Shown piece after piece: positions 1 to 12,551 of a stretch of DNA of 64,000 bases. The translations under genes were made by a program, and so were the position numbers. The notes below the pieces were generated by a model. The model did no database searches and was not told where the DNA came from. It saw nothing but the letters and a program-made list of their open reading frames with translations. This DNA comes from Geosiphon pyriformis. Its lineage: Eukaryota > Glomeromycota > Glomeromycetes > Archaeosporales > Geosiphonaceae. Position 1 is the first letter of the stretch. Every line of letters starts with the position of its first letter. Location: NCBI GenBank assembly GCA_016748015.1, contig JAAOMT010000570.1, positions 713,253-777,252 on the forward strand. Reading direction: 5' to 3'.

Positions 1-1400
1 ATCTTGACAATCTTAGAAACCAATATTTTCAACCTAAAAAATTTTGAAGATTGTTTGTTCTTTAAAATATTAAACTTATTGAACTAATATTTAGAAAAAA
101 TTTTATTTGTAGAATCTATTATTATTTTATCCAAACACTTTTATATTATGTTTAAATTATTTTGTTTTTTTGTATCTTAAAAATTGTGTTGAATTGAGCA
201 TATATTCAAAAATGAACAGTTTTTAAATTATGTTTATTTTAACATATCAGCATTTTTTATTCCAAACTTCTAATAATTATAATTAGTTTGTTTGTGCAAA
301 GCATTTAAATAAACATTTAAAAAACTACTTAAACTAAGAAATATTAACATAATCTTGTATTTAATATTAAAAAACTCAGATATATTAAAAATTTTACAAC
401 TAATAATAATTAACAGAAAGTATTTATTAACAAAAATGTAATTAATAATCTTCTTAACACTTCTTGAATTGCTTTATGTTGGTGTTTTGGCTGCAAAATC
501 TCCAAAAAATAAATTATGTAAACTCAAATTAAAACACTTCTTAATACTAGTACTTTTTCTCATATTATTTTTATTAAAATTATCTTCAAGTATTATATAA
601 GAACCAAAACTAATTGTTTTAATAATAAAAAAGTTTATTTCACTAGTCTAACCAAAATATATACTTGTTAAAACACCAGTATAAATCTCTAAAATAATAA
701 TTAACAGACTATTATTAAATAAAAAATAAATTGACAAAAAACAACTTAAAATCTTTAACACTTTGCTTACATATTGAGCAAGTATATTATTTATTATTAT
801 TACAATATTTAAATTCAAGTAGCCAGAATTCAAACCAGATACAAAAACTTTCAAACCAGAAAATCTGTTTTTTATCTATAACTTGTGTTGTTTTTTTAGC
901 TTTGTCTTAGTTATAAAGAAAATTAAATTTTTAGAATTTCTATGACACTTAACAATATCTTTTTATTTAACTAAATTTTTCATATCTTTAATATTACATA
1001 TAGCAAACTTTCAAACTAACTTATTTATTAAAATACAAAAAACAACAAAAAATTTAAACCAGAACACAACTGATTTAATTTTATCAGGATTAAATTAACC
1101 AAAACTTACAAGACAACCAACTTTGATTTCAAACTTTTTATCTTAATTGTAAAAATTTTTAATGCACTTGTATTTGGAATTAACTTTTTATTAATCATTA
1201 ATATAAAAAAAGAGAAAGTTTTATGTAAATTATTTATAACCAAATCTGAATTCAAAATCAGACCAAAACTTAATAATACTATTAAAAAAAATAAAGACAT
1301 AACAAGTATTTGAAAAGCCAGAACTAACTCTTTTAACTTACAAAAAATACTAGAAATCTAAACCAATTCTTAAGAAAAACTTTGTTCATTAATTTAATTA
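1..1400 (-). mobile_element. Decayed LINE copy L1: ORF2 endonuclease region
   Basis: This is a heavily AT-mutated non-LTR retrotransposon fragment read on the minus strand. The stretch 648-854 still encodes a peptide starting MKVFVSGLNSGYLN, which I recognise as part of the EEP (exonuclease-endonuclease-phosphatase) domain of ORF2 in a LINE family abundant in Glomeromycotina. Reading on downstream, bases 430-540 keep an AKTPTxSNS-like block. Upstream, 860-1050 keep the start of ORF2 (an ICNIKDMKN-like block, then a TKTKLKK-like block). Many in-frame stops rule out function. The left end runs off the window. The right boundary with the next copy is unclear. Confidence 0.75.
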
Positions 1401-4230
1401 CTATTTTTTTTATAAAATTTTATATTGTATCTAAATTATTTAGCTTTTTTATACTTTGAAATTTATTTAGTACTAAAAACATCTTTATTAATAAGCATTT
1501 CTTAAATTAAGCCTATTTTGAATTATCTGTATTTTTAAAGTCAAACTTCTATTAATTTTTATTAACATGTTTTTGAATTATATTTAAATGTTTATTCAAA
1601 AAATTATTTAAATCAAGAAAAACCTTAACAATTAAATAATTAATATTAAAAAAATTAAACACATTACTAATTTTTTATCTAACTACAACTGTTAAAAAAT
1701 ATTTACTAATAAAAATATAATTAATAGTTTTTTTTACACTTTTTAAATTGTTTTATATTAGGAGTTTAATAGTAGAATTACTTAAAAAAGAATTGTATAA
1801 ACCCAAATTAAAACATTTTTTGAAATTCATTCTATTTTACACTATTTTTGTTAAAATTACTTTTTACTATTATATAAGAACTTAAATTAACTGCTTTGGC
1901 AATATAAAAGTTTATTTTACAAACTTAACTAAATTATATATTAGCTAAAACTTTAACATACAGATCTAAAATTGTTATCAAAAGCTTATTGTCAAACAAT
2001 AAATAAATTGAGAAAAAACAACCAAGAATCTTAAAAACTTTATATATATACTGAACAAAAATATTATTTATTACTATTATTACTTTTATATTCAGATAAC
2101 CAAAGTCTAAACCAAAAACAAAAATTTTCAAACTCAGAAACTTGTTTTTAATTTAAGACTTAGTCTGTCTTTTTAATTTTGTTTTAATAAATATAAAAAC
2201 CAAATTGCCAAAATTCTTATGTGATTTAATAATATTTTTTTGCTTAGCCAAATTGGTTATTTTTTTAATATTATATGTTGTGAATTTCCAAATATAATTG
2301 GTCATTAAAACAAAAAAATTATTAAAAAATTTATGCCAGCACATAAATAATCTAATCTTACCAAAACTGAATTAATAAAAATTTTAAAAACAATTATTTT
2401 TAATTTTAATTTACTTATTTTTGTAATTAAAACTTTAAAACTACTTAAACTCAGATTCAAATTATCAATTGTTATTAGTAAAAAAAAAGAAGATTACACT
2501 AATAAGTAATTTAAAACTATATTCAAATTCAAACTTGGATTTAAGATCATTAAATTAGTCAAAGTAAAAGAATAAAAAACAAAAACCAAGGACACCAAAT
2601 TTATACTACTCAGTTTGTATACAATATCAAATATTTAATTAGTCAGTAATTTCAAAAAATATTCTAAAAAAACCAAGTAAGCATCAATAAATAAAAAGTT
2701 TTACAGAAAATAAAAAATCTTATTAAAATATAAAACACTAAAAAAAAAATAATCAGAGCCAGAACCAAAGTAAATATTATTAAAAACAGAAGCTACTGAG
2801 ACTATTTGAGCTTAAAATTTGTTATCAAAAACAACAGAACATAAAATAGAAATGTTTTTCTTGGTATATAACTTAGTTAATTAGTGATAATTTTTATTTA
2901 AAACAAACTTTTTATATGTTCTTAAAAATAAAATAGAAAAAGCATCTAAAACATTATACTTTAAAGCAAAATGTTTGAAATACTTATACTTTTTACAATA
3001 AATCAAGTTCAATCTAATTCAAAAAAGTTTTATATTATCAAAATTGGCTTTATGTAAAAAGCAAATTTCAGATTTTTTTTAATTTGAAACTAATTACAAC
3101 ATAAAAGTTTTATTATTTGTTTTAAATAATTAATTAATTATACAAGTTTTTTTATTAGCATTTTTTAACAAGACACTAAGATCATAAACAGTTATTTTCA
3201 TAAACAATATAAACAAAAGTACTTTAAATTAATCTCTAAACATTTAAATATTATAATTTTTTACAGCTTTGGTCATATATACTAAGTTTTTTTTAATTAG
3301 AAAAGACTATTTAAATGTTAACAAATTAACTTGATCCAATTTGACAAACTCTATTACAGCCTTTTATCAAAGTCTAATTAATTATAATTGTATTAATATT
3401 ATTTGATTATATTTAATTATTGCAGTAAAAATTATCTTTTTTGACATGTTTATGAAAATTTTCTTGATTATTATAGTCCAATCTGAATAAAAACCTTGTA
3501 TTTTGAGATTGCTGTTTACTTTGATATCTTTTTTTTCAATTAATAATATAACTTTTTTTATGTTTTTCTTTAATATAAATATAAATCTAATAATCTTTTC
3601 AAATTTTAAAAAAGTAGTGGCTTCTTTAAAATTATTGATTATTAAAAATAACTTCTTTATAAATTAAGTTTTTGTTATTACTAATTTTTTTTCTATAATT
3701 GATAGATTAATGTCTAGTACAAAAAATTTTCTAATAAGTATATTTACCTAAGTCTTAATAACTTTAAAATCAATATATTTTTTATCTAAAGACATTAAAA
3801 AACAAAAAAAAATAAAACTTTATTATTATTAAAATTGTATTTTAAAGTATTAATAAAAAACTTAACTATTTTATTAATGTTAATTTATTTTGTCTTTAGG
3901 GTATTCATTCTTAAATTAAAGTAATTTTTACTTTTAATACTAATTTTATAATTAGTTTTAATATTTATAAAAAGACTTATTAGCATTTTTTTTATTTGTA
4001 TTTATTTTAATAAATTGCTTAATAATTTACCTAGCTTCTTTAAAATTTATATTTGTCTTATTATTTAAATGTTTAACAATATTTAAAAATATTTTCTGCC
4101 ATTAAATCAAGCTATTACTAACCAAATTTAAAGCCAAAACTTTAACTAATCTTTTTTAGCAGTAGAATCATTTATAGTAACAATTAATTTAATAATAAAA
4201 AAATTAGATTCTTAAGAAATAGTAAGATAT
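1401..4230 (-). mobile_element. Decayed LINE copy L2: ORF1 plus start of ORF2
   Basis: This is a second copy of the same LINE in the same orientation. Bases 1934-2131 (peptide starting MKIFVFGLDFGYLN) match 648-854 of copy L1 almost residue for residue, about 1.28 kb away. Bases 2153-2344 carry the preceding ORF2 start. Around 3300-3500 the minus strand still reads QKAVIEFVKLDQVNLL and a SDWTIIIKEI-like block, which align with the RRM-like part of LINE ORF1 seen better preserved at 9.0-9.7 kb and 11.7-12.2 kb. Stops are dense and GC is extremely low. The right end near 4.2 kb is approximate. Confidence 0.7.
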
Positions 4231-5016
4231 ATAACAAAAAACCAAAAAAAACTTTTTTCAAAATTTGATTTTTTTTTAAAAATTAAAAATAAAAAAGAGA
4301 AAAAAGTTTTTTGGTTTTATTTAAATTTTAATTAAAACAATATTATTTTTTACTAATTATAAATAAAATTTTTATTTTTATTTTTTAATTTAAAAATTAG
4401 AATAAAATAATATTAAAAAAATAAATAAATAATATAAAAAAGCATTAATTAATAATAAAGTTTTAGTTTTTACAATATTATTATAATTAAAACTTTATTT
4501 AATCATAATTATTAATCATTAATATTATTAATTAACTATTTTATTTTTAGAAATAATTATTAATATAATTAATATAATTATTGATTTTTTTTAAAAGTAT
4601 ATAAGTAAGATTTTCAAAACTATAAAAATTTATTCATATTTAAATTAAATTTATTTAAAGTAAAGATTAATATAATAATATCGAATTTTTTTTCTTAATT
4701 TGTATAATTATTAGTTTTTATAAAGTATATTAAATAAATATTTACTAAAAAATACAATTAATACTTAATATAAATTCTAAGAATATTAATATAAAACATA
4801 AAATTATATTATTTTTATTTTTATTTTTTTTAATGAATAAGATCCATTATATTATTATATTATTTTTATTAATAATATAAATTATTTTTTTATTTTTAAC
4901 TTTTTTTGTTATTTTTTAAAAAGAATAATAACTGAATATTTATAAAAATAATTTATATAAATTTTTACTAATTTAAATTGTTTATTAAAGTTAAATTATT
5001 TTATTATTATATAATA
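4231..5016. other. AT-rich stretch without a recognisable gene
   Basis: This stretch is almost pure A/T with short homopolymers and no supported ORF. It is probably decayed repeat DNA between the LINE copies and gypsy element B1. I see no motif that identifies it. Confidence 0.6.
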
Positions 5017-5019
5017 TTG

Positions 5020-5054
<35 letters not shown>
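5017..5054. repeat. (ATT)n microsatellite
   Basis: A run of about 12 ATT units lies just left of the B1 LTR. Minus-strand reading gives a poly-isoleucine ORF that is only the repeat. Confidence 0.9.
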
Positions 5055-5055
<1 letters not shown>

Positions 5056-5080
5056 GAATTTAATAAGTATAGCCCAACCA

Positions 5081-5897
5081 CTATTATATGTGATTATTTG
5101 AGATCTCAAAGCAAATAACAAACCCATAATTTGGTGTTCAATTAATATAATAATATTGATTTCTGAAGGTTTTGATATCTGAAGGTTTTGGTTGAGTTCT
5201 TTGTATAATGGATAGAGATTCAATAAGGTTTCAATAGTCTTCCAAAATCACAATTCTGTCGAATTTCTTTTTCAGCATAGTGGTTGGTAATCTAACAAAA
5301 ATACCCTTCTGGTAAGCTATTTGTAAATTCTCAATTCTATACCCTTCCTTTGGGGTCTTTTATCAGGCTATCCTTAATATTAATAATTCAGTGCTTAATC
5401 TTTAATTAATTAATAAAACAAAAGAAATAACAAAAGAAAATAAAAGAAAATAAAAGAAAATAAAGAAATAAGCTAAGGCAATAAATGTTAGTATTCTATC
5501 AATAGCCATGATCAAGAGCTATTGTTTCAGTATGGTTAAGTATCAATTACTATTAACATGAAGAGTTAATAGTAAAAAGTAGATTGAGATAGTGAATAAT
5601 TATTTATTTGATATTTGTAATGTGGAATGTTGCTTAAATCAAATCTAAACTGAGAGATCTGTCTTTTCTGCTTCTAATGCTACTGCTATATATACATAAT
5701 TGAGATTTCTCAATTTCTCAATTCTTCACACCAGGAATCCTGGAATTTCTAGAATCCTGCAATTTCTTTGAGAGAAATTCTGGAATTCTGGAATCCTACA
5801 ATTCCTCTTGAGAGAAATCTTGGAATTCCATATCTACTATGGCTACTTCTAATTGGCTAATTTATGCTAATATACTTCCTATATTCTATAAGTAACA
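5081..5897 (-). repeat. 3' LTR of gypsy element B1
   Basis: This LTR aligns along its length with 31767-32579 and with the inverted solo LTR at 23057-23984. Shared blocks include CTGAAGGTTTTGGT, the AAAGAAAATAAAAG run, AATAGCCATGATCAAGAGCT and the end AAGTAACA. Its left end has decayed from TGTTACAG. The 3'-most ~200 bp carry many short palindromic GGAATTCC-type words. Confidence 0.85.
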
Positions 5898-5910
5898 TTA
5901 TTTTTTCTTT

Positions 5911-6620
5911 TTAATATTGAGCTTCATCAAAATCTTCTAATTTTAATTCTCCATCTTTGAGTATTTCCTGAACTTCTTTTTCAAAAATTATTTGTGTTAT
6001 CTTGTTCTGTAATTTTTCAAATTAGGCATTGGTTATTTTTTCTATTTGGTTAACAGTAATAGAATTAATTGTTAAATTGAGTAAGATTTCAGGTCAGTTT
6101 TGAAATCCAATTTGTAATTGATAGATGGTTCATGCTTGTGTGACTAAATTGTTCTTCCTCACAAATTGTTCAAGCTGTTGTAATATCTTTGAATTGAATA
6201 ATAACTTTGTTTTATTCATATATAAGTTTTGGATATTTAAATATTGTTCCAAGTAAAAATAATAAAAGTTTCTTAAAAATTGTTGTATTCACCACTTCCA
6301 AGTTTTTTTAGTTATTTCTTGATATGGAATAACACTTGTTGGCTTTTCTATTGCCAATTTCAGTTTTAAAATTATTTTGTTGATAGTGCTTTCTGGTTTT
6401 TTCTGTACTTTGTATTGGCATATTTTTCTGGTATCTTGGTATCAAATGGTTTGTTAGTTGATAGTAATTTCCATATTCTGTTGTTGAATCAGTTGGAAAA
6501 ATTGTTGTGCCAGTGTGTATATGTTGTTAGTAATTTTTATTTTTTTTTGTTGTTTTTGTCACATATATCATGTCTTTTTATACTCTTTTGGTTGTTCAAT
6601 TTAATGTATTTGGTTCAATA
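5911..6620 (-). pseudogene. Post-integrase ORF3 remnant of B1
   Basis: The minus strand ends in a GELKLEDFDEAQY-like block with a stop at 5911-5913, only 13 bp before the LTR. It occupies the same place as ORF3 of family A (14942-15661). No known domain is visible and several stops interrupt it. The plus-strand ORF at 6415-6621 is an antisense shadow. Confidence 0.4.
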
Positions 6621-6640
6621 ATTATGATTGATTCCAGATC

Positions 6641-7777
6641 TCATGGAATCTCATCTGGTTGGACTAGTATTCTCTGTATTCCTAATTGTGGAATATTACT
6701 GGTAAATGGTAACACTATATAGTAATATAGTTTTAGTTGATTATTATGTGCTGTTTTGATTAAGATTTTGTTGTTCAACCTTAATTTATAAGCTCCATTT
6801 CCAAGAATTTTTTCTATGTAAATTGTCCATCTCATTTGGGGTCAAATTTTCCACTCCATTGTTTTTTCACTTTGGTATAATATAAGAGTACTTTGTCTCC
6901 AATCTTGAATTCAACTGGTTTATCTGGTAGTTGGTTATCATGTCTTTTTTTTTGTTTTTTTTTGTAACTTTTGAATATTATCAGCTGCTTTTCACCTTTT
7001 GTTTTCTAGTGTCTCCATTAAGTCATATGTTTTTCTCAACAATATTCTTTGAAAATTTCCTTCTGTTATTGGTTTTGTTGGATATGTTTTGACTTTTATC
7101 TCAATTGGTAATGTTGCTGTTCTACTATATAGTAATTCAAATAGTGTTGCTTGTGTAATATCTTGCTTCATTGTCCAATAAGCAAATAATACTGATGATA
7201 TAAACAAATTCCATTTATCCTGGTTTTTTTGGCTGATTTTGGCAATTGTTTTACACAATGTTCTGTTAAATCTTTCAACTAACCCATTTGTTTGTGAATG
7301 ATATGATGATGATAATAGTCTTTTTATTTCAAATTTTTGGCTTAATTCTGCTAATGTTCTATTTACAAAATAAGTTCTTTGATCAGATAATAATTTTTTT
7401 AGGCATTTGTGTCAACAAATTAGATCTTGATGAACAAATTCAGCAATGAATTCTATATCTGCTTTTTGAATGGCTTTTGCTTTTGGCTATTTTATAAGAT
7501 AGTCCATGGCTATTGCAATATATCTGTTGTTTTTGCTGGTTATGGTTAATAGTCTTACTAAGTTAATTTTGATGTAATCAAATAGTTGTCTTATTTTGAT
7601 TGGTTTCAATGGCTCACTGGGTTTTGTTTCTTCTCTTCTCTGACAAGCATCACAATTTTGAACATATTGAATAATGTCTGGATACATAGATGGCCAATAG
7701 TATTTTTTTCTGGTTCTTTTTATGGTTACTTCTTTATGAAAATATTCTGCTGTTAAATCTGAGTACATGTTAAACAA
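6641..7777 (-). pseudogene. B1 integrase (broken)
   Basis: This is a retroviral-type integrase in pieces. Bases 7487-7777 hold the HHCC-like zinc region (CDACQ) and the first catalytic block, where the expected Asp is Asn (IKINLVR). Around 7360-7400 the second catalytic Asp is kept (LLSDQ). Around 7270-7300 the third block keeps its Glu (GLVERFNRT). Bases 6641-6835 and 6840-6960 carry the C-terminal domain (ILGNGAYKLRLNNK). Stops and a frameshift separate the blocks. It would have integrated element cDNA in the nucleus. Confidence 0.8.
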
Positions 7778-8497
7778 TATTGTTTTTTTTTTCTGGTTCT
7801 GTGATTACTCTAATTGGTTGATCCAAATTTTTTTTGTTTTTCTAGTAAAGTATATTTTGATGGTTGATAAAATATTTTGATTGTTGTTTTATGTTGTTTT
7901 GTTTCTTTTGAGATAATTTCTCCTTGAACAATTAAATATTTATATAATATTGAAATTGTTAGTATTTTTGTATATTTATCTTTTATTATATTTTTGAGTT
8001 GAAATGTTTTAGATTTGTTTTATTCATGACAAACTATCGGCATTTACATTTTCTTTTCCTTTTTTGTAATATACTGTATAATTAAATAGTGAAAGTTCTA
8101 TTTTTCGTCTGACATGACAATTATCTCCAAATTTTTGTTTCTGGATTGAAATCAATCTTTTGTGATCAGTATACATATCAAATTTTTTACTTAAGTATTC
8201 TTTCTATTTTATGACTGTCCAATAGATTGCTAAGTGTTTTAATGCTGGTGTTCCATAGTTTTTTTCAGTTGGATTTAAGCTGTGGCTAGCATATGCTACT
8301 GGATGTTCTCTTCTATCTGGTCCTTTCTGAGATAGTACAGCTCCTAATACTTAATCCAATGTGTCAGTAGTAATGATGAATAGTTTACTGTAATCTGGAT
8401 AAATTAATACTGGGACTTGAATAAGCTTTTTTTTTAGTGTATCAAAAGCTTTTTGTTGAGTTTCAGTTCATTTATATTTGGTGTTCTTTGTTTGAAA

Positions 8498-9004
8498 TTA
8501 GTGTAGTGGTTGAGCTATTTTGGAAAAATTTTTAATAAAGCAGCAGTAGCATCCAACAAATCCCAAGAATGTTTTTAATTCTGTAAGATTATTTGGTACT
8601 AGAAAGTTCTTAACAATCTCAATCTTATTTGGATCTGTTTTAATACTATTTTTGCTTATAACATGTTTCAAAAACTTGAGTTCAGTTTTTTTAAGGAAAC
8701 ATTTGGTTGCATTTAATTTTAATCTAGCTCTTCTTAGTTTTTCAAATACTTGTTGAAGATGATGCAAATGATTATCAAATGTTTTAGAGAACATATTAGT
8801 GTCATTCAGATATACACCCTTAAACACTGAAGTAAAACCAATAACAGCCAATTTGGATGCTTTATCAACAAAACACACAATCACACATCTATTATGCACA
8901 TATGAACTGGAATTATGGCCAATAAAACAAGTCTTCCTACTATATAATTCCAACAAATCAGAAAGATCATAAGCCATTGTACCAACTAGAAGAGTATAAA
9001 GCAA
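8498..9004 (-). pseudogene. Chimeric ORF: LINE ORF1 joined in frame to gypsy RT
   Basis: This open frame of 168 codons starts in LINE ORF1 (AYDLSDLLELYSRKTCFIGH, RRM-like) and passes without a stop into the Ty3/gypsy reverse transcriptase thumb (FSKTFDNHLHHLQQVFEKLR, then TELKTFLGF). The switch is at about 8811-8815, where both parents have a TATACA/ACACCC overlap of a few bases. The RT box at the joint reads YLND instead of YLDD. Both parents are recognised from other copies in this window (12255-12480 for the LINE, 25904-26560 for the gypsy RT). Expression is not suggested by anything seen. Confidence 0.85.
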
Positions 9005-10190
9005 TGCCCAATGTAAATTTCTGGAAATCTATGATTGTTTATCATTAATGACTTTTACCATGCAAATGGAATCCTTTCCCATAAAGACAAACCATTTAGC
9101 TGTGACCAAATTAGCTATTTCAGATGACTCAAACTTTACTAAAGCTTTCTGCCACAGTCCAATCAATTGCATTTTAATTGATACAATCTTTTCAAACTTA
9201 GAAAAAACAGATTCCACAGCCAATTTGGGAAAATTGACTGGAATTTCCTTAACAATCACTTCCCAATCTGATTGGTTGTTTATCTTTTTGAGATTATTGT
9301 TAACAAGAATTTTCTTACTGATTGCCAATTTTTTTGCCTTATCCAAACTAAAATCTGATGTGAATGATGATCTAATGATTTCTAGAAATTTTAAGAGAGT
9401 GAAAGTCTCCCCAAAACCATCAATGTGATAAAAAATTTTTTTGATTGCGATTAACTTATCACCATTAGTTTTTCCAGGAATTGCCAACAGCTCTATATCC
9501 AGTGCAAATAACTTAGTAGAACTAAAATTTCTAACATCCCTATTGTACAATTTAGTCAATAACAGCTTATGAGATCCAGAAAACTTAGATGCTGGAAACA
9601 CCAATTTGGTATTATTATTACTTAAAATATCGAAAGAAGGCACCTTTGGTGGCTGTTCCAGCATGTAAGTTTTTGTTCATGTTTTCCTTGGAATGGCATT
9701 GTCCATCATGTTGTCTGTCTTAGAAGTGTTGGAGTCAACATAGCTTGTTTTTTTGGCAACTATGTTTTTCATATTCTCTATATCCAACAATTCATTAACA
9801 CTGTTTTCTTTGCTGTCTATTTCTCTGCCCCAAGATCTAGTTTGCTCAATGCTAGTATTTTGCAACAAGTTGGCAGGATAGGTTTAATTGACAAATTTAC
9901 TACAACACCAGAAGTTTCAGACTTTTTCAGTTTTTTGAATAAAGGACTATGAAAGTAGATACTCTCAACATATACCTTTTTCTTTCCAATAGACTGAATA
10001 TCCAACCCAGCCGAAACTGAACCAAAACCACTAGCAAACAAACCTGCCTGTTCTATTATGACAAAAAAAAATATATTAGACAAAATGACTTAAGAAAACA
10101 AAGAGTAAAAAGGAAAAAAAAAGCAATTTCTTCAAAAAAATTTTTGCTTTCATTGTGGTCAAGGGATCAATAAGAGAAAGATTTTTTTTT
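8815..10190 (-). mobile_element. LINE copy L3: ORF1, 5' end at right
   Basis: This is a minus-strand LINE ORF1 with moderate decay. Pieces at 9817-10083, 9677-9868, 9029-9664 and 8815-9004 together cover the N-terminal low-complexity part, the TPRKT block, the FALDIELLAIPGKTNGDKL block and two RRM-like regions (VESVFSKFEKIVSIKMQL; CVIVCFVDK). There is a frameshift near 9.82-9.87 kb and stops near 9665 and 9028. A 5' leader with a GATCCCTTGACCACAA word lies near 10150-10170. It matches GATCCTCTGACCACAA near 11088 in the facing copy, which marks the LINE 5' end. Confidence 0.85.
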
Positions 10191-11075
10191 TTAATAATTT
10201 ATTAAATTATTTTTGTAATTTACAAATTGAACTTTTTATATATATAATAAAATTTAAAATATTTTTTATATTTTATTGTTTAAATTTTATTTTAATTTTT
10301 TTTTGTTTTTATAAAATAAAATAAAAAAATCAATTAATATTTAATATATAAAATATATTAAATAATTATATGATATCAAATAATTATAAAAATTTTTAAA
10401 ATGTTATAAATATTAAAAATATTAAAAACACCAAAAATACTAACAATAACTAAAAAAATGTAAAAATAATTAAAAATACCAAAATATTTCATATTATTTA
10501 AAAAAAATATGTAATAATAATATTAAAAATAAAAAAAACATATTTTTTTATTATTTATTTTTTTAACTATTAATTTATTAAAAAATAATCTTAATAAAAA
10601 CAATTAATTTTAAAAAAAATATTAAATATTAGAATAAAGATTATTTATTCAAAAATTTTTTAATAATTAATATTTATTTCTTAAATATTATTAAAAACAA
10701 CACTTTTAAAAAACAAAAAAAAGAAATAAATTTATTATTTATTTAATTAAATTAAATAATCTAATAAATTAATTAATTAAAAACATATGTAAAAAAAAAT
10801 AACTTGTTTTGTTTTTAAAACTAATAAAAATTAACCAAAAATCAACATATTAAATAATACAACCAAAAATTAATTAAAATTAAAATTAATTAATATGTTT
10901 TTGTTGTTATTGTTTAGAATAAAAGATTTATTTTTATTTACAATTATAATAAAATTGACAAAAAGCCAGAAAAAATAAAAAACCAAAGTTTTATTTTTTA
11001 CAAGAAAAAAAATTGACTTTAAAATATTAATATTAATAATAATTTTTTTTAACACTTTAAAAGAGAGATAAAAAA
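10191..11075. other. AT-rich spacer between two head-to-head LINE 5' ends
   Basis: About 0.9 kb of A/T-only DNA with no supported gene lies between the facing LINE leaders. The minus-strand ORF 10870-11106 is low-complexity and overlaps the leader of copy L4. Confidence 0.6.
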
Positions 11076-12551
11076 TTTCTTCTTGTCGATCCTCTGACCA
11101 CAACAAGAATGAAAAATTTTTTTTTTTTTAAAAAACAATAGTCTTCTTTTTCTCTTTTCCCTTTGTTCTTATCAGCTATTTCTTCAAGTGTACCTATATT
11201 TGTTGCAATGAAGCCAGCGAACACATCTGCTGGTGGGCCTAATATTGGTTTGATTGGTTTAGAGACCTATTTGAATGCAAAAAAAAACCATATGAATAGT
11301 GTTTACTTCTGTGGTGCATCTCATAAAAAGCCAAAGAAGTCTGTTGTTGGTGATATTATCGACTTGTCTGCTAGTCCTTTGAGCATAGGTAACTTTGTTA
11401 GTGCCAGTGTTAAACCTGTGATGTCTTGGAGTAGTGAGGTGGGCAGCATTGTGAGCAGTGCTAGTGGTCTTTCCAACATTGAGAACATAAAAAACATGGT
11501 GGCAAAAAAAACAAGTTATGCAGATTCTGATACTTCATTCAAATATAAGAATATGGACAACACTACTCCCAGAAAGACTCGAACCTATACTTATATGTTG
11601 GGCCATCCACCAAAGCAGCCTTTGTTTGATTGTATAAGTGATGATAATAGTGTTCTTAAGTTTCCTCCATGCAAGAAAACTGGATCCAATTAGATGTCAC
11701 CATCTGGGTCATGTGCTCCAGTTACACGTGGTTTTAATTTGACCAAATCTTTCATACTTGATATTGAGCTTTCTGTGGTGCCTGATAAATCTGTTAATGA
11801 TAAATTAATTTTAATAAAAAAGATCTTTTATAAAGTAGATGGTTTTGGGAGTGCTTCCACTCCCTCAAAATTCTCAGGGATCATCAGATCTTCATTTACT
11901 TTTGAATCTAACATGAATAGAGCAAAGAAATTGGCAATCCATGAGAAAATTGTGGTAAATGATGATCTTAGAAAGGTTAACAGCTATTCAGATAAGGAAA
12001 TTATTGTCAAGGAAATTCTGATCAATCTTCCCAAATTGGCTGTAGAATCTGTTTTCTCCAAGTTTGAAAAGATTGTATCAATCAAAATGCAGCTGATTAG
12101 CCTGTGGCAAAAAGCTTTGGTAGAGTTTGAATTATCTGAAATAGCTGATTTGGTCGCAACTAGATAGTCTGTTTTCATGGAAAAAAATTTTGTTCGTGTG
12201 GCAAAAGCCATTGATGATAAACAGTTATGAGTTTTTAGGAATTTGCACTGAGCATTGTTTTATATTCTTCCAGTTGGTATTACAGCACATGATCTTTTTG
12301 ATTTGTTGGAGTTATATGATGAGAAAACTTGTTTTATTGGCTATAATCTGAGTTCTTATGCGCATGATAGATGTGTAATTGTGTGTTTTGCTGATAAAAC
12401 ATCCAAATTGGCTGTTATTGGTTTTATTCCAGTGTTTAAGGGTGTAAATTTGTGCTGGGCTGGTCTTTCTTTAGCTTGTTGCACCAATTGTAAACAATTT
12501 GGTCATGTTTCTAATATGTGTTTGGCTGATAAAAACTCTGGAGTTCATCGT
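11076..12551 (+). mobile_element. LINE copy L4: leader and ORF1
   Basis: This plus-strand LINE has a 5' leader (11076-11162) and ORF1 in one frame from 11163 to 12551, broken only by stops at 11691, 12165, 12226 and about 12249. In order it has a Ser-rich N-terminus, a TPRKTRTYTYMLGHPPKQP block, an LDIELSVVPDKS block, an RRM-like domain (AVESVFSKFEKIVSIKMQL) and a second RRM-like stretch (CFIGYNLSSYAHDRCVIVCF). A CCHC zinc knuckle (CTNCKQFGHVSNMC) ends it. Just after SGVH the frame is cut at 12552 by a family-A LTR, so ORF2 is missing. ORF1 proteins of this type bind element RNA. Confidence 0.85.

Larger units (their letters stand above)
5081..8814 (-). mobile_element. Ty3/gypsy family-B element B1, truncated
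   Basis: The element is read right to left. Its 3' LTR is at about 5081-5897, followed by an ORF3-like tail (stop at 5911), the integrase C-terminal part (about 6440-6900), the integrase core (6992-7777), RNase H (about 8020-8460) and the end of the RT (8498-8814). Gag, protease, dUTPase and the 5' LTR are absent. At 8811-8815 the sequence switches abruptly to LINE ORF1. Numerous stops and frameshifts make it non-autonomous. Its decay is intermediate between the recent A and B2 elements and the very AT-mutated B3 and B4 copies. Confidence 0.85.

Noticed and set aside
648-2131. Hydrophobic AT-rich ORFs that look like mitochondrial membrane proteins
   Set aside because: Two of them match each other and read as the EEP endonuclease of a LINE; the hydrophobic look comes from A/T mutation.
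5700-5840. GGAATTCC-type short palindromes as a structured RNA or CRISPR array
   Set aside because: They are a property of the family-B LTR (also at 23130-23280 and 32390-32500), not an array with spacers.
9048-9428. Plus-strand ORF of 126 codons
   Set aside because: It is the antisense of LINE ORF1 copy L3; the same antisense frame appears opposite copy L4 at 11984-12211.
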